DNA of 64,000 nt, taken from contig NZ_JAPEOR010000004.1 of the NCBI RefSeq assembly GCF_026341125.1, positions 124,001 through 188,000 of the forward strand, read 5' to 3'. Shown here piece by piece: positions 15,001 to 21,900 of the stretch. The position numbers and the translations under genes are program-made. The notes under the pieces are model-generated. The model saw only the letters and a program-made list of their open reading frames with translations, had not been told where the DNA came from and did not search any database. How positions within the stretch are numbered: position 1 is the first letter of the stretch; each line of letters begins with the position of its first letter. This DNA comes from Streptomyces sp. NBC_01142 (GTDB lineage: Bacteria; Actinomycetota; Actinomycetes; Streptomycetales; Streptomycetaceae).

Positions 15001-15801
15001 CCTGAGCCCGAGCCGCGGGAGGAGGCAGAGCCGCAGAACGTGACGGCGCTGCCCACCAAGCGGTCCGAGGGTGAGGAATTGCGCCGGGGCCTGCTGCGCC
15101 TGCTCAACGCCCCCGGCGCACCCACCACGCCCACCGAGCACGGGGTCGCTGGCGGCCTCCCGCTCTACGTGCGGGTCGCACAGAGTCCCCGGCACGGGCG
15201 GGTCGTGCAGTTCGGGTTCGATCCCACCACACGGCGCGCAGCAGCTCAGTTCACTGCTGCGGAGCTCGAAGGCGCCACTGGAGAACAGGTACTGCGCGGC
15301 GTGCTGGCCCGCCGTCCCCAGCCCGAGCCCCAGCGGCAGCCCCGCACGATGGATCCCGGGCCCATCGCCCCGGACCGACTGCGTGAGGACCTCCTGAAGC
15401 TCATGGACGACCCGGACGCACCCAGCGTGCCCACTCTCCAGAACACGATGAGCGCCCTGAACCTGTACGTCGCGGTGACCGGACACCCGCAGCACGGGAA
15501 CGTGCTGCGCTTCGGATTCGACGCCCAGGCCCCGGCCTCCGGCCTGTTCACCCGGGCCGACCTCCAGGGAGCCACGAGCGACAAGGTCGTCCAGATCGTG
15601 GAGCGCTACGGCGAAGCCTTCGTTCAGGACCGCTACGACGCCGACCGCGCGCGCCGGGTCCGTGACCGCCTCAAGGCCGCAGCCCAGCAACGCCAGATGC
15701 CCCAGGCGCCTTCCCCGGCCACTCCTTCAGGACAACCGCGGCAGCCCCGTCCGGACGAGCACGGACGGCAGGCCGCTCAGGCCGCCTCGCCGAGCCGGTG
15801 A
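1..15801 (+). CDS. Giant protein with embedded UvrD/PcrA-like SF1 helicase core (5' end outside window)
   Basis: The frame is open from base 1, so the true start lies upstream; at least 5,266 residues are encoded here. The recognisable enzyme is an SF1A helicase core at about 8940-10470. It has a Q-like motif (LTAQQRAII), Walker A AGTGKTS at 9028-9048, Walker B IIFDEAQD near 9604, motif III GDPNQAIYGFRG, motif V STAHKSKGLEW near 10255 and motif VI AYVAATRG near 10385. The rest is mostly Ala/Pro/Glu-rich linker joining folded modules, several of them duplicated: about 4555-5060 with 7093-7580, 10650-10860 with 13311-13575, and a C-terminal tandem pair at 15064-15320 and 15370-15615. An Asp/Glu/Pro-rich tract covers 14880-15030. 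It is the first of four co-oriented genes that include a primase-like protein, so a role in replication or transfer-associated DNA unwinding is inferred. UvrD-family helicases usually have 650-800 residues, so most of this protein is unexplained. Confidence 0.9.
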   Translation, partial: LIDDLLDHLRSASPELAEPGQSALSPPRAAHLREIADSGRLALTPSGNLAVYQHPDDQQWHMALPGPMADLPGAPALADKRTALRFAARVEAVLAGPSETPFPFASPLAGHVARLWRTGSGDTVEEAVHAIAVEDRHLPADPEHDAEARLTRQDTELAAGYTTIALTRDLTPGDRISFRHQVTATDVADSRLRGATAPAEGEWVTVRGTVTAAPNLRERTDEHGQPVDLHRVISLDDATWSDHQGRSGPASWLHGPGPRYQLRCHTRMPHLLQERATAFLNRLPDSPAPDGDADRRLFKKVRPSAPWRLAQGALTRLAQGASYSGDPSQDLHLISDLLRDFDKRLGTGSGSYAQTRQHARQLADDITVAADLYQPGDRAARGRGRHGWDLVYPWELQLGDEVWADGFESSTSQRTSNVHGRVTAPGSFTAAGDRLSAFRSWHGKGRNYTLAHSLSGPFSSVLVPLTGLVERSPRLLRLPTSPDRAHQPAQKNPPAAAPAPAMQPQTAAAQAQSGASPAGEAPPSPAAGPGEGQHSDHDQRTAEPLSGGGAGPGTPPPPAPGGNDEADQPAGQPGGKQPQAGAFTHFKEISAPRRALNQAIRAVARTGHFKERAAQSGPETALSDALATFTRVSLRDPAAFHAAVDGVHAAVTAVTNAWRDTTVPDDAAQALAELAQAADSFTAVWRATATSDAWETLFNDAPRPSLPQTQPAPAPDGQSSAEPAAWDITDAAVPGITLAEQHAALRAVINEFGTLTPAPNPAGSGLAAYVRRMDDPAQMNAWRTELVASGRGIWIGNRKDFRGIARLDPAPDGILFSTQGTDDRPAMSMVMRWEELPAWLDLGLSEQTRRELLDAEEALAAAPRSQAARERLGQVQLTVWDALQAAGEPAAEALAASFNRYRTTEPAPEPDALFDLEPTTPAHGPYTSIEDFTRATADLITATWALTAHPQWPTDNPRTRQLREASAAVRAASTTTPTEAVRAILGLARATQDTRLPEILPAQVRPLFTTLADRAHEHADRVAATAWGEAWRQVFPTAAEPWSEDPFLLPRLGYADPRPISPQAQAMEPLNDYEAGGNQTYEQITHTDAPDGPAYAVPGTDGFTVLAAPGIFHGPAYTLRTPDDTIVATLVKEGEGWHTVMGEHLPHHTDQTLTILPPQPFGQDNFHHTVLNALRVWAEEHNRPLPGHATYPDAMRLSWAFAELDPYAAALRTAGRHAWPLTHTQQPALTRVLNALSQVQAHDRAGLDDEQIRTKADAIEQLAPAVRTLRIQLEDEQLHTSDLYGLTRVLSGRAHEMPERLRTFASSRTTLAPEPAAAPTPEVAAPAPEAATTTSPAPEDGGAPVTEGGVWDPHYPVPATVGQLWTTAQAQGWTMTRSTDARFASQRLNVELEAHTVVGRWSFSLEWHPRKGRFAADKQRSFALWPDGRTEPRGGETHPTIADALNAMRRYQAIPAPVEEDAAAASAEQEVAVEPTVAPVAVADQPETAQEVPAEESGAAAEPDESSAMPFDAQEVAGMPGYWWRLEPPREGSRDDVERITVGHGTEQIGHGHGPNVGDGALKWRISVGTDYMPGERTPSASAKKIAERHQALQEAALVTGPRPAETVWVHHEREHGEETRTYVFGVAGGDKDTLAALEAADFIRMRSAGAWVQSKGTRPETRAYKTGLFVRRMLKHGRSIAVHYNRDGAPADTALPELDDARRGELDALTHGERRDWSPIEFEAGDQVLLKGSHSWWHTVTDVKPGRLTVELETVVYGDVLARRRGEDLLTATDPVGEIITARPGTIDLRGEAPEILEAEQARLNLPLADAAHAPFVEARRTQITTERERVSGGLARREKRRAQLQAILGNPKELKNLSGRLVHNEVGELLGAVVSRDRMPDPPRTRKESRKWIFVDVDGNAVGELDRKGDAEQYAIDREDDLHAVAPVGWRGDAWTQIAPGVSVRLPAPQGSRLTPESWTPVFTVTSISRGADGSVTVYGTRQGTPVSYHLSATEAKTRPLREAVGELALLPETIVTRAARPALLTALDHPTGNGVSYPIFGHNDLMRSLQAVNAAAKAIESRPTSVAKLREQILTARDALARLAEVASADGVDVMPERARAGVEVMEYWAAQLEDLEPAAARLTVAAGPTTDLQSPVDASTAEPSSTAAPVPAQETAHSDAPVGRPWTQMSREDFQGSQTPDVPDAAEPPQGQMALDATPQAADAEAEEERQPAPTDDSVGQGAPAEENSQDAPLSSPITLWDAMRLGGQEVARSLAARATVGDFAADGLLMRAPVLLDSEVIGSVVTRPGGKYAATTIDNWTTKDPYESVDGAAAKVVQSYDEWEATREEREARARELGFDQTSATPEGELPDGAIPVPDHPGYHQASVYPGTVVYGPDKKQIGSVENRTYNQGKHKTLYGDSPIKGHNTIERSIRHLVEVHTELNDVPNSKPWTNVWIEHHRDHTYVWGAAPQYRELVFALEVTGGPRGFNPRNVDGEHRKHGLNWHAMPKNLTYETRTEKVETLRALMSARGREIPVFESLEAKQAAAEGATAPVDNHALRLVPVPDIEPGETFNTTAELQKLLRDVKSLHNTGLRYNTVWQRMTDTTRDDRPDMRRLNAAIALVRDAELLTVPQPLAVARAIELARAAGMVAERLRGENSPTLHQHVQELAALAGQLAERTLATAARPTTWPAVFKTPMADDTALGAYQRAHAQARGHWWTLNSSGFNPGADGDVATAALALDRIMLSDQLPEKVASAEAATKALTVLHGAATALQAALAAQPQLSHPQLEAAVAAIADTASSNMPHETVTAPVQTQVPAPGPSQDAAPDAPAAADSTAPVVGPQAAPTETGVAPAVAATAVLTESDTVPVADPEAGQRWEESNPRPSQRLAVLRDEALRTNVIVTGTEPGEDDAELREWLKKEHFGYQGEGRWESNHDSWRNHPKTAIIASRLEKTVRTRIQALDAVWQQTRDRLGQALTLELRAQYEQTAQEAEGYPLTAQQRAIIVAAQNGLNVAVQALAGTGKTSTMVALARRMLNRRITYLAFNSANAEDARKKFAGLRHVSVSTAHSLAARDMRSTDLAQKVTDGQQDGGVGTNANADWAELLGVRSHPHIDGGDELAPEDIVVLVKEAIKNFRNSDADGIGLEHVPDLEHPLLDVAARPSRLRREVLDYAREAWADKTDPASRELNFHHDDYLKIWALSRPKIHADTIIFDEAQDINPVLRKIVFDNMRPAQGAAAQVVIVGDPNQAIYGFRGAENALEDWPADIELPLNKSWRFGPEVADIANVFLKLLGSPYLMEGNDAIATPIGPIDTPNAVLGRNNTGVVAAVLAALEDGRAVHMVGGGDELQRMAEGAKELQEKGKTRKHPELVPFRSWQQVQRYVDKHDSAKQLKSFVRLVDEHGADTLIDMVGELTENADEADLIVSTAHKSKGLEWQLVQIGTDFRGPKTSTEPGQPVELPEDEELRLAYVAATRGMRGLDLGSLQYIEDLRVLAEERYASRGAAMTDGAPSPAPQTNAAQDAREEPAADTPAPAATGPAPSREGTTPETAVPARSTFAVMKPGEANALAAADGTLWWGGKAASRKNPIKEPVLVRLQFGPRGVVDVEEVATGKNIERIRTGTELFAAPATPVPQPETHTGAAGQEAAPQPVKESAPAAQSDVSGNAPEVAPEPEPAATTAQPPAGDGPAFQVRARATDAGRRWAVLDRTSGDVVWIRHQGEDPFEALFPDKEEAERIRDSLTLAPDLRVPAPDPGTAKAQAHRPGPALAPVLGKVIAKDTRGTDQLVKIQVGDGTGMRIFVAWNPVGGDQVQLQQAVYLSGALGAERPFNGRIETAVEGGTVEGEAAAHDRRNRTQPAPQGWIAADPSARPDIEVGQQVRILDPHHPAHAATGQQGPQQLYSTITVELADASSYAGTSADGRVLVFTRDQVSAVQTTDALPQPQQVPAPAPLAEPTATREVPAALLTDLMKLSYPQRAGRWAVADLEPREDGSPVEVLLRKSGEWAQAVEVGPHTLRDERGHFHGLEEVLAWRDATQLVTLLDRRERAPRPGAAAPVLVQDRTPKPPLFSSSPQSMAVAELETRATALDQWLNAYAVQGDTGPSVRAVELRDALRAELEQRRQQQKDAEQLGGPDGFRRDLGTLVLEAADPSGVRGVLRNGTSLGTIVASAEGFHFVADGQLALAEGTAYASPEGAAVALSRYLAGVPENQPLSKPTTKPAPAPAPRFVLTDEDKFVHTADGVIARTPDGKRIPTGADSNMLLKAHLSSVVRYKADPDQRSQRTIAELCNKHGKPEAGTHLSSDGRLAIITIKKECYAVRAPDRLTQVFGPWGENIKTRERANRIADALESIRDAEGHPFPWDMENPTFRALQIKAVHWRDEHGHDIKQAILHALVTQGLDERDRRYAKEYYESTGERLNAPTPQKAPQPAPEQTDPSMPGPAAFEFTTVKKVLGEVAAADGTFWWKGETNNPQTSQLRSHFVPLEVPVLVRIQESPDEKGAKIGWIQVLDAATGEQIKNIRSTDHVLVASPLASGETASGQRRFVSLGQVRTHLISARIPGLSPGRRIEVRKLAQDRELVELTDDGQFAIRRTGDTFEVLPAGSGLPFDGLLPDLYLTPEASRDLAVTPQPLEGLPTLEEARAFAGRLTELETTTGMPIDWSDPRLGTQLSAADVVHLNHTILEERAHHDRANDNHNSPSDAMWQLFEAQPQRPEQSDDTLRWADSLTPGDWVWLRINDEDKAWEVTQRADTEFGTVAINLDDDSTWHLPRNLPVQRPGADTVLDADGEPIGLRLDAEYVLNDDVIEFDLAPDGTPLAPTGAAGIAVADTIRIRGRAMVTHNHPHGGSERTYLMDATIVNGADIQPASVELKATAFELPEHVYRLSLRAPLAPQESQPQPTALARPTPQPVVTPEPKAEAAPDPDAELELTAELKAELAAELAAGADRDLDIEAELAAVLELASALEAGADLEPEADPEVEADELESAHEADADVDPDPEPELEPEPEPEPREEAEPQNVTALPTKRSEGEELRRGLLRLLNAPGAPTTPTEHGVAGGLPLYVRVAQSPRHGRVVQFGFDPTTRRAAAQFTAAELEGATGEQVLRGVLARRPQPEPQRQPRTMDPGPIAPDRLREDLLKLMDDPDAPSVPTLQNTMSALNLYVAVTGHPQHGNVLRFGFDAQAPASGLFTRADLQGATSDKVVQIVERYGEAFVQDRYDADRARRVRDRLKAAAQQRQMPQAPSPATPSGQPRQPRPDEHGRQAAQAASPSR

Positions 15802-15814
15802 CGGAGCACACGGA

Positions 15815-15867
15815 CCGCCTGGGGGAATCGGCCACAAGATTTCTGAGCCGCCAATCCCCCCAGGCGG
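15815..15867 (+). terminator. Imperfect hairpin between the two giant genes
   Basis: Arms of 11 perfect base pairs (CCGCCTGGGGG with CCCCCAGGCGG) extend imperfectly inward, 14 bases after the helicase stop codon. No T tract follows. The same 188-bp gap holds an exact 12-bp direct repeat (CCACCCGTGATC at 15896-15907 and 15961-15972) just before the next gene. A terminator or attenuator is possible; the direct repeats could be a regulator site. Confidence 0.4.
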
Positions 15868-15989
15868 GAGGGCCGCAGGTAGGCGGCACCCCCAACCACC
15901 CGTGATCCCTAGCGTCGAAAGGCACTTGATCTGCCCCAGGGAATGCAGGCGGCCCGGCCGCCACCCGTGATCATCAACGAGGTGACGAA

Positions 15990-18900
15990 TTGGCCACTGC
16001 CCCCGAGGAGTTCCCGATCCCGACCCGCAGCACAGACGCCGGCTGGGACGAAGAGGACGCACCCTCGGCACTTGATGCCGTCGGCGAAGGATGGACGCAC
16101 GAGGCAGACGCGCCGCGTGTCCTGACGCCTGCCCCAGGGTGGGTGACCGAGGAGGAGCCACCGTCGGGCCTCGTCACTCCCGATGAGGCCCCAGGCTGGT
16201 CTGCGGTGGATGACGTACCTCGCGTCCTCGCGCCCGAGCAGCACGCGGGGGAAGCCGACGGCCCCGCCGCCCCGAGCAGTGGGGGCGGCGCGTGGGGAGA
16301 CGAAGACGCCCCTTCAGCTCTCGGCCCCGGAGCCGAAGGATGGGCGAGCCACCAGGACGCCCCGCGCGTCCTGGACCCATCCGCGGCGGAGCCGACTTCC
16401 CGGTTGGCGCCTGGAACTGGTTGGGCAACGGAAGAACCACCGTCTGGCCTGGCCGTTCCGGATGAGGCCCCGGGCTGGTCTGCAGGGGACGACGTACCTC
16501 GTGTACTGGCACCCGAGCAGGGCGCCGGGGAAGCATCCGGTCCCCCCGTCATCACGAATGCCGACGGGGGGTGGAGTGAGGAGGACGCGCCCTCGGCACT
16601 TGGTGCTGTGGCCCAGGGGTGGGGGAACGACGAGGACGCGCCGCGTGTATTGGACATGTCCGCGGCGGAGTCTTCCCCGACTGCGCCTGGATCTGGCTGG
16701 ACGGCAAGCGAGGAACCGCCGTCCGGCTTGACCCCAGTCGACGCGGGCCCAGGATGGTCCACCGCGGACGATGTACCTCGTGTCCTCGCGCCTGGGCAGG
16801 ACGGCGGCGAAACGGACGAACGCGCTGTCCCGACCAACGAGGCTGACGCGTGGGGTGAGGAGGACGCCCCCTCGGCACTCGGCACAGTGGCCGAAGGGTG
16901 GGGGAGCGACGAGGACGCGCCGCGCGTCCTTGACGCGTCCGCAGCGGAGCCGGTCTCCGCGACTGCGCCTGATTCAGTTTGGGAGCAGGAGTCTCCGTCA
17001 GGGCTGGCGGTCCCCGCATCGGCTCCGGGTTGGTCCGCAGCAGACGAAGTCCCGCGCGTCCTCCTACCCGAGCAGCGCGCCGGGGAAGCAGGCAGTGCGG
17101 CCCTCACCAGCAGTGCAGATGGTGCGTGGGGGGAGGAGGACGCACCGTCGGCATTCGATGCTGTAGCCGCGGGGTGGGCGAGTGAGGAAGACGCACCGCG
17201 CGCCTTGGCGCCGGATTCGGGTTGGGCGGAGGAGGAGCCGCCGTCGGGATTGGCGGATCCCGACCCGGTTGCGGGCTGGTCCGCAGCGGACGACGTTCCC
17301 CGCGTCCTCGCACCCGAGCGGGACGCGGGCGAAGCAGGCGGTGCGGCGCTCACCGGCAGCGCAGATGATGCTTGGTGGGATGAGGACGCGCCTTCGGCTC
17401 TTGGTGCTGTGGCCGAGGGGTGGGCGAGCGACCAGAACGCGCCGCGCGTCCTGACGCCGGATTCGGGTTGGGCAGAGGAGGAGGAGCCGCCGTCAGGGTT
17501 GACGGTTCCCGACCCGGTTGCGGGCTGGTCCGCAGCGGACGACGCTCCCCGCGTCCTCGCACCCGAGCAGAGGCCTCCGGGCGGATCCCGTCGCACCAAC
17601 CTGCCCGGCCAGGACATGCCCGCCGACGCCCGCACCACAGCCCAGACGAACGACCGTGCGGCCACCGGGGCTCCCCGCACTGGGGCGAGGAGTCCCCGCA
17701 GCACCGACAGCCAGGCGGGGGACGCCGATGCCCGCGGTGACCCAGACGCACCCGCACTTCACCCCGCTGGCTCGGCTGCCAGCGACAGCACCTCCGAGCG
17801 AGAGAACCTCGCGCGGCGACCGGCGCCGCCTGCCCGCGCCACAGCGAACAGCCCTGCCCCGGCCGACGCATCGGCCGAGCGGCCCGACGCCGAAACCCAA
17901 CCGGAGACCGGCCAAGGCGGGGACACCGACTCGAGCACCACGGAGGACGAGACCCGGACGTACGACACGTACGAGGAGGTCGTCACACCGAACGGCAGCG
18001 GATATGTCGTTGCGCAGAGCCCCGACGGCGTTCTCGTCAACGAGGGCGGCACGTACGAGCTCTACCCGACCGGGCGGCTGTCCCGGCCGGGCGAAGCGCG
18101 CCCGCCTGAGCCGGTGGATTTGGCCAGACAGGAGCGGAGGGCCCAGGACCTGGCCGCCGCCATGTCGCCCGAGGGCATGGCGCTGCACGGGCACGACGCA
18201 CGTCTGGCGCGATTGAACCTGGACGAGGGCCACGGTGAGGTCATCGACAGCGCCGGAGAGGTCATCGGCTGGATCCGGCGCCGTGGCCGCACCTGGTACG
18301 GGCAGGACGCGCGCGGCGGTACTCGCAGCAGCACGTCCTGGGCCGAAGACAGCAAGGGCGGCCCGCTGCGCGCGGCCGAGCTCATGGCGAGCTTCGTCGT
18401 CCTCGGGACCACCAGCGACACCATGCCCGGCGGGCAGGCGTTCCGACACATCCGGCCCGAGGAAGTCACATCGCCGATCTTCTATTCGATGCTCAGTGAG
18501 GCCCAGACCCGCGAACTGCGCTCACTCGCAGAGGAGTGGAAAACCGTCGCCGACCCGGACCTCCGGACCGCGGCCGAGCAGTGGTCCCAGGAAGTCTCTA
18601 CGGCCCAGATGCGCCGCCTGGCCACGGCCGTGGACGAGGTCGCCGCGCACACGGACACCACGACGCCGCAGGGACGGCGGCGACAGGGCGTGCTGCAGCG
18701 CCTGGCCGCCAACGTCCGCAGTCAAGCCCACGCCGCGGAAGGGGCGTTTTCGACGCTTCCCCCGCCCGGCGAGCCCGACCCCTGGGCCCGGTCCTACCGC
18801 CCGCAGGAGACGCAGCAGGCCGCCGCCGCTCCCACCAGCGCACCCAAGGAGACGCCCGCGCAGCCGGACACGGCGCTGCAGATGCCCGCGGACCTGCCCG

Positions 18901-21900
18901 CGACCGTGACGGCTGACGAACCCAGCGAGGACGTGGCCGACGCTCCCCAGCCGGAATCCACCGTCGCACCGCAGACGATACCCGGCGTCCCCGTTGCCTC
19001 CTCTACACCCGAGAGCGGCCGTCCGAGCCCGGCTCCGATGCCCTCCCGTACGGCACCGCCGCCCCTTGACCCGAGTGCCGCACCGGCGAGCACCGCCACC
19101 TCTGCCCCGACGGCACCCGAGGCCGCGAGCGAGGGAGCACGCCCCGCCCCGATCCTCCCCGGCGCACCGGCACCGTCCGGCCCGGCCGCTGCGACAGCCG
19201 AGACCGGTGAGGAGACCGCGGCACCGGCCACCGATTTCGAGGCACGTGGGCGCGCGAGGCTGGCCCAGATCGCGGCGGCAGGCGAAGTCCTCGGGATCGA
19301 CCCGAGCGCGGGGGAGAGCTTCGAGGGGTACGCCGGCCGGTTCGATGGCGACTACGACATCACCCTGCCCAACGGCCGGTACTGCTACCGCACACCGGGC
19401 TTTACCCGCAAGAAGTACAGCGTCCGGTACATCCCCGATCCCACCTCGACCACGAATTCCAAGCAGATCGGAACGGTCAGCCGCGAGCGCGACATCATGC
19501 CCATGGTCCGCAGGCACGCCGCCAGGCATGCCGATCAGCGCGACCCGCTCGCGGTTGAACTGAACGAGCACGAGCAGAAGGCCCTGGACGACGTGGCCCG
19601 CGGGATCATCTCCCGGTCCCTGGGCGAGTGGTACCGCCACAACCCCCAAGGCAGGGGCAACGCACCCACCTACGACTGGACGACCCACGCGCTGTGGACC
19701 CTCAGTGCGCTCGGCCTCATCCATGTACCCCCTGTAGACCCCGACCGGCCCAAGGACCGCTTCGCAAGGCTCTCGGAACTCGGCGAGCGGCGGCACGCCG
19801 CGCCGCGAGGGGAACCGACCGCCGACACCCGGCAGCCGGGCGTCCAGGAACAGACCGCCATGTTCGCCGAGCCGGTGTCCGCCGCGACACCAGAGCTTGA
19901 CGATCAAGCCGCCGCTGCAGCGGAATCCGCCCCCTCGACGGGCGAGACGGAAGCGGCACTGCCGCGGTTTTCCGGGGAGCGGCACCAGGCCCTCGCCGAA
20001 ATCGCGCGCGGCACTATCAGCGTGGTCGACGGCGTGTTCATGCTGACCAACCCACGGCGCCCCACCCGACAGGCCCCTTCACAGAGGCACTTCCGTACGG
20101 TCCTGGACGAGGGGCTGGCACAAGACGCGGGCGGGCAGGTCCGCCTCTCCGAGCGCGGCTTCAACTGGTGCACCCACCACAACCTCACCCTGCCCGCCGT
20201 CCCCCGGGACACGGAGACCGTCGATCAGGCGCCGCTGCCCCCCATCGACTACGCAACCCTGGCCGTCCTCCCGGTACCCGAGGCGAGCGGAGGAACTCCG
20301 CTGCCACCCGCCCCGGCGCCCCTGCCCGCGGCCTGGCACAGGAGAGGTGGCGGGCGAAGCGAGGAGAGCGTCGAGGCCACCTATGCCATGGCGGCAGAGG
20401 CCGCTGAACGAGCCGCACGCTCGACGGCCCGCGACGTCGCGGACGTCGCGGCAGGCCCCGACCACGCGTACTGGACGTACCAGTATCCGCTGGCTCAGTA
20501 CGACGAGAACGCTGCCACCGCGCTGGAAACCCTGGCCGACCCCGCCACCCACGGGTACGCGACCCGGGCCGTACTGAACCTGCGCGCTGCGCTGGAGGAG
20601 GCGGGCAAGGAGGCGACCGACCACTACGTGCAGAACGTGCGCAGCCCGCAGTGGAAGACCACGCAGGGGGTGCAGGCCGACGACGTCCACCGCGGCCGCG
20701 TCACCGGCATCGTCGTCACCTACCTCCTCGCGGTCCGTGAACACGCCAAGGCCTATGGTCTCGACGCGGACACCATCGTCAACGTGCTGGAGGATGCCAC
20801 CGGATGGACGGGTGAGCTGCGCCAGCTCGGCAATGCGGCGGTCAAGTACCCGCAGCTGCCCGCTGCGGAGAATGTGGCTGAAGCCGCCCAGTACGTAGCC
20901 AACGCACTCCGCGCGTACGCGCTGGGCCAGACCGACACGGTCGACACCGTGGCCGACCGCCGCACGACCTGGCGCACTGTCGAACCCCGTCCGGTCCCCG
21001 CCGCCTCTGAAGAACCGGACCAGCAAGGCGCTGACGTGGCCCTGGTCGAGGGTGAGTCGCTGCCCGATTCGGCGGCCAGCCCGTCTGACCACGTCGGGCC
21101 TGCTGGTGCGGCCGCTGGGCTCGTGCCTGCGCAGGTGGAGGAGGGCGCGCTACTCGATCAGCCGGCTGTTGGACCGGAAGCACCGGACGTAGAAGGCGCT
21201 GGCGCAGAGGCGACCCCGAACACCGACGACGGCACCGTCGTCGAGGCCGGCGCATCAGCTCCGACCGCGGCCGACGACAGCACCCTCACCCAACAGGTTG
21301 CCCCCCGGGACCCGGCCCAGGACCAGGCCGCGCAGGCCCAACCCGAAGTCGGTGAGGCGACGTTGGAACAGCCGACGGAGACTCGCACCGACGAAGGCCT
21401 TCGCAAGGCTCCCCTCGCCTCGACACCGGCCACACGGTCCGAGGCCGGCGCCGCCCAGGCGCCGCCGACCTCCATAACCGCCCCCTCCGCGATCAGCCCG
21501 GCCGTCCCCGGGCCGGTGCCGGAGGACGCGGCACCGGAGGACGGCCCCGACACCTCCACTCTGCTCGCCGAGACCACACCCGCGCCCACCGGCACACAGG
21601 AGGTTCCCGGTACCGAGCCGGATCCCACGGCAGCGGACGCCGCCACCGTCGCGCCCGGCGACCGGCCGGGGAGTGCCACTCCCGAGTCCGGGATCCGACC
21701 GCCACGCCCATCAGCCGCCGTACGTGAGGAGGGCACCGTGGCCACCAGCGCGCAGCCGAGCGAGGCCGCAGCCGTAGACCCCGCCGCCCCCGGCCACACC
21801 GAGTCCCGGGACACGCGGTTGGACATGGACGCCGCTGAGCCCTACCCGGACGCGGCTACCTACGCCGCCGCTCACGAGGCCCTGCTGACAGAGCTCGACC

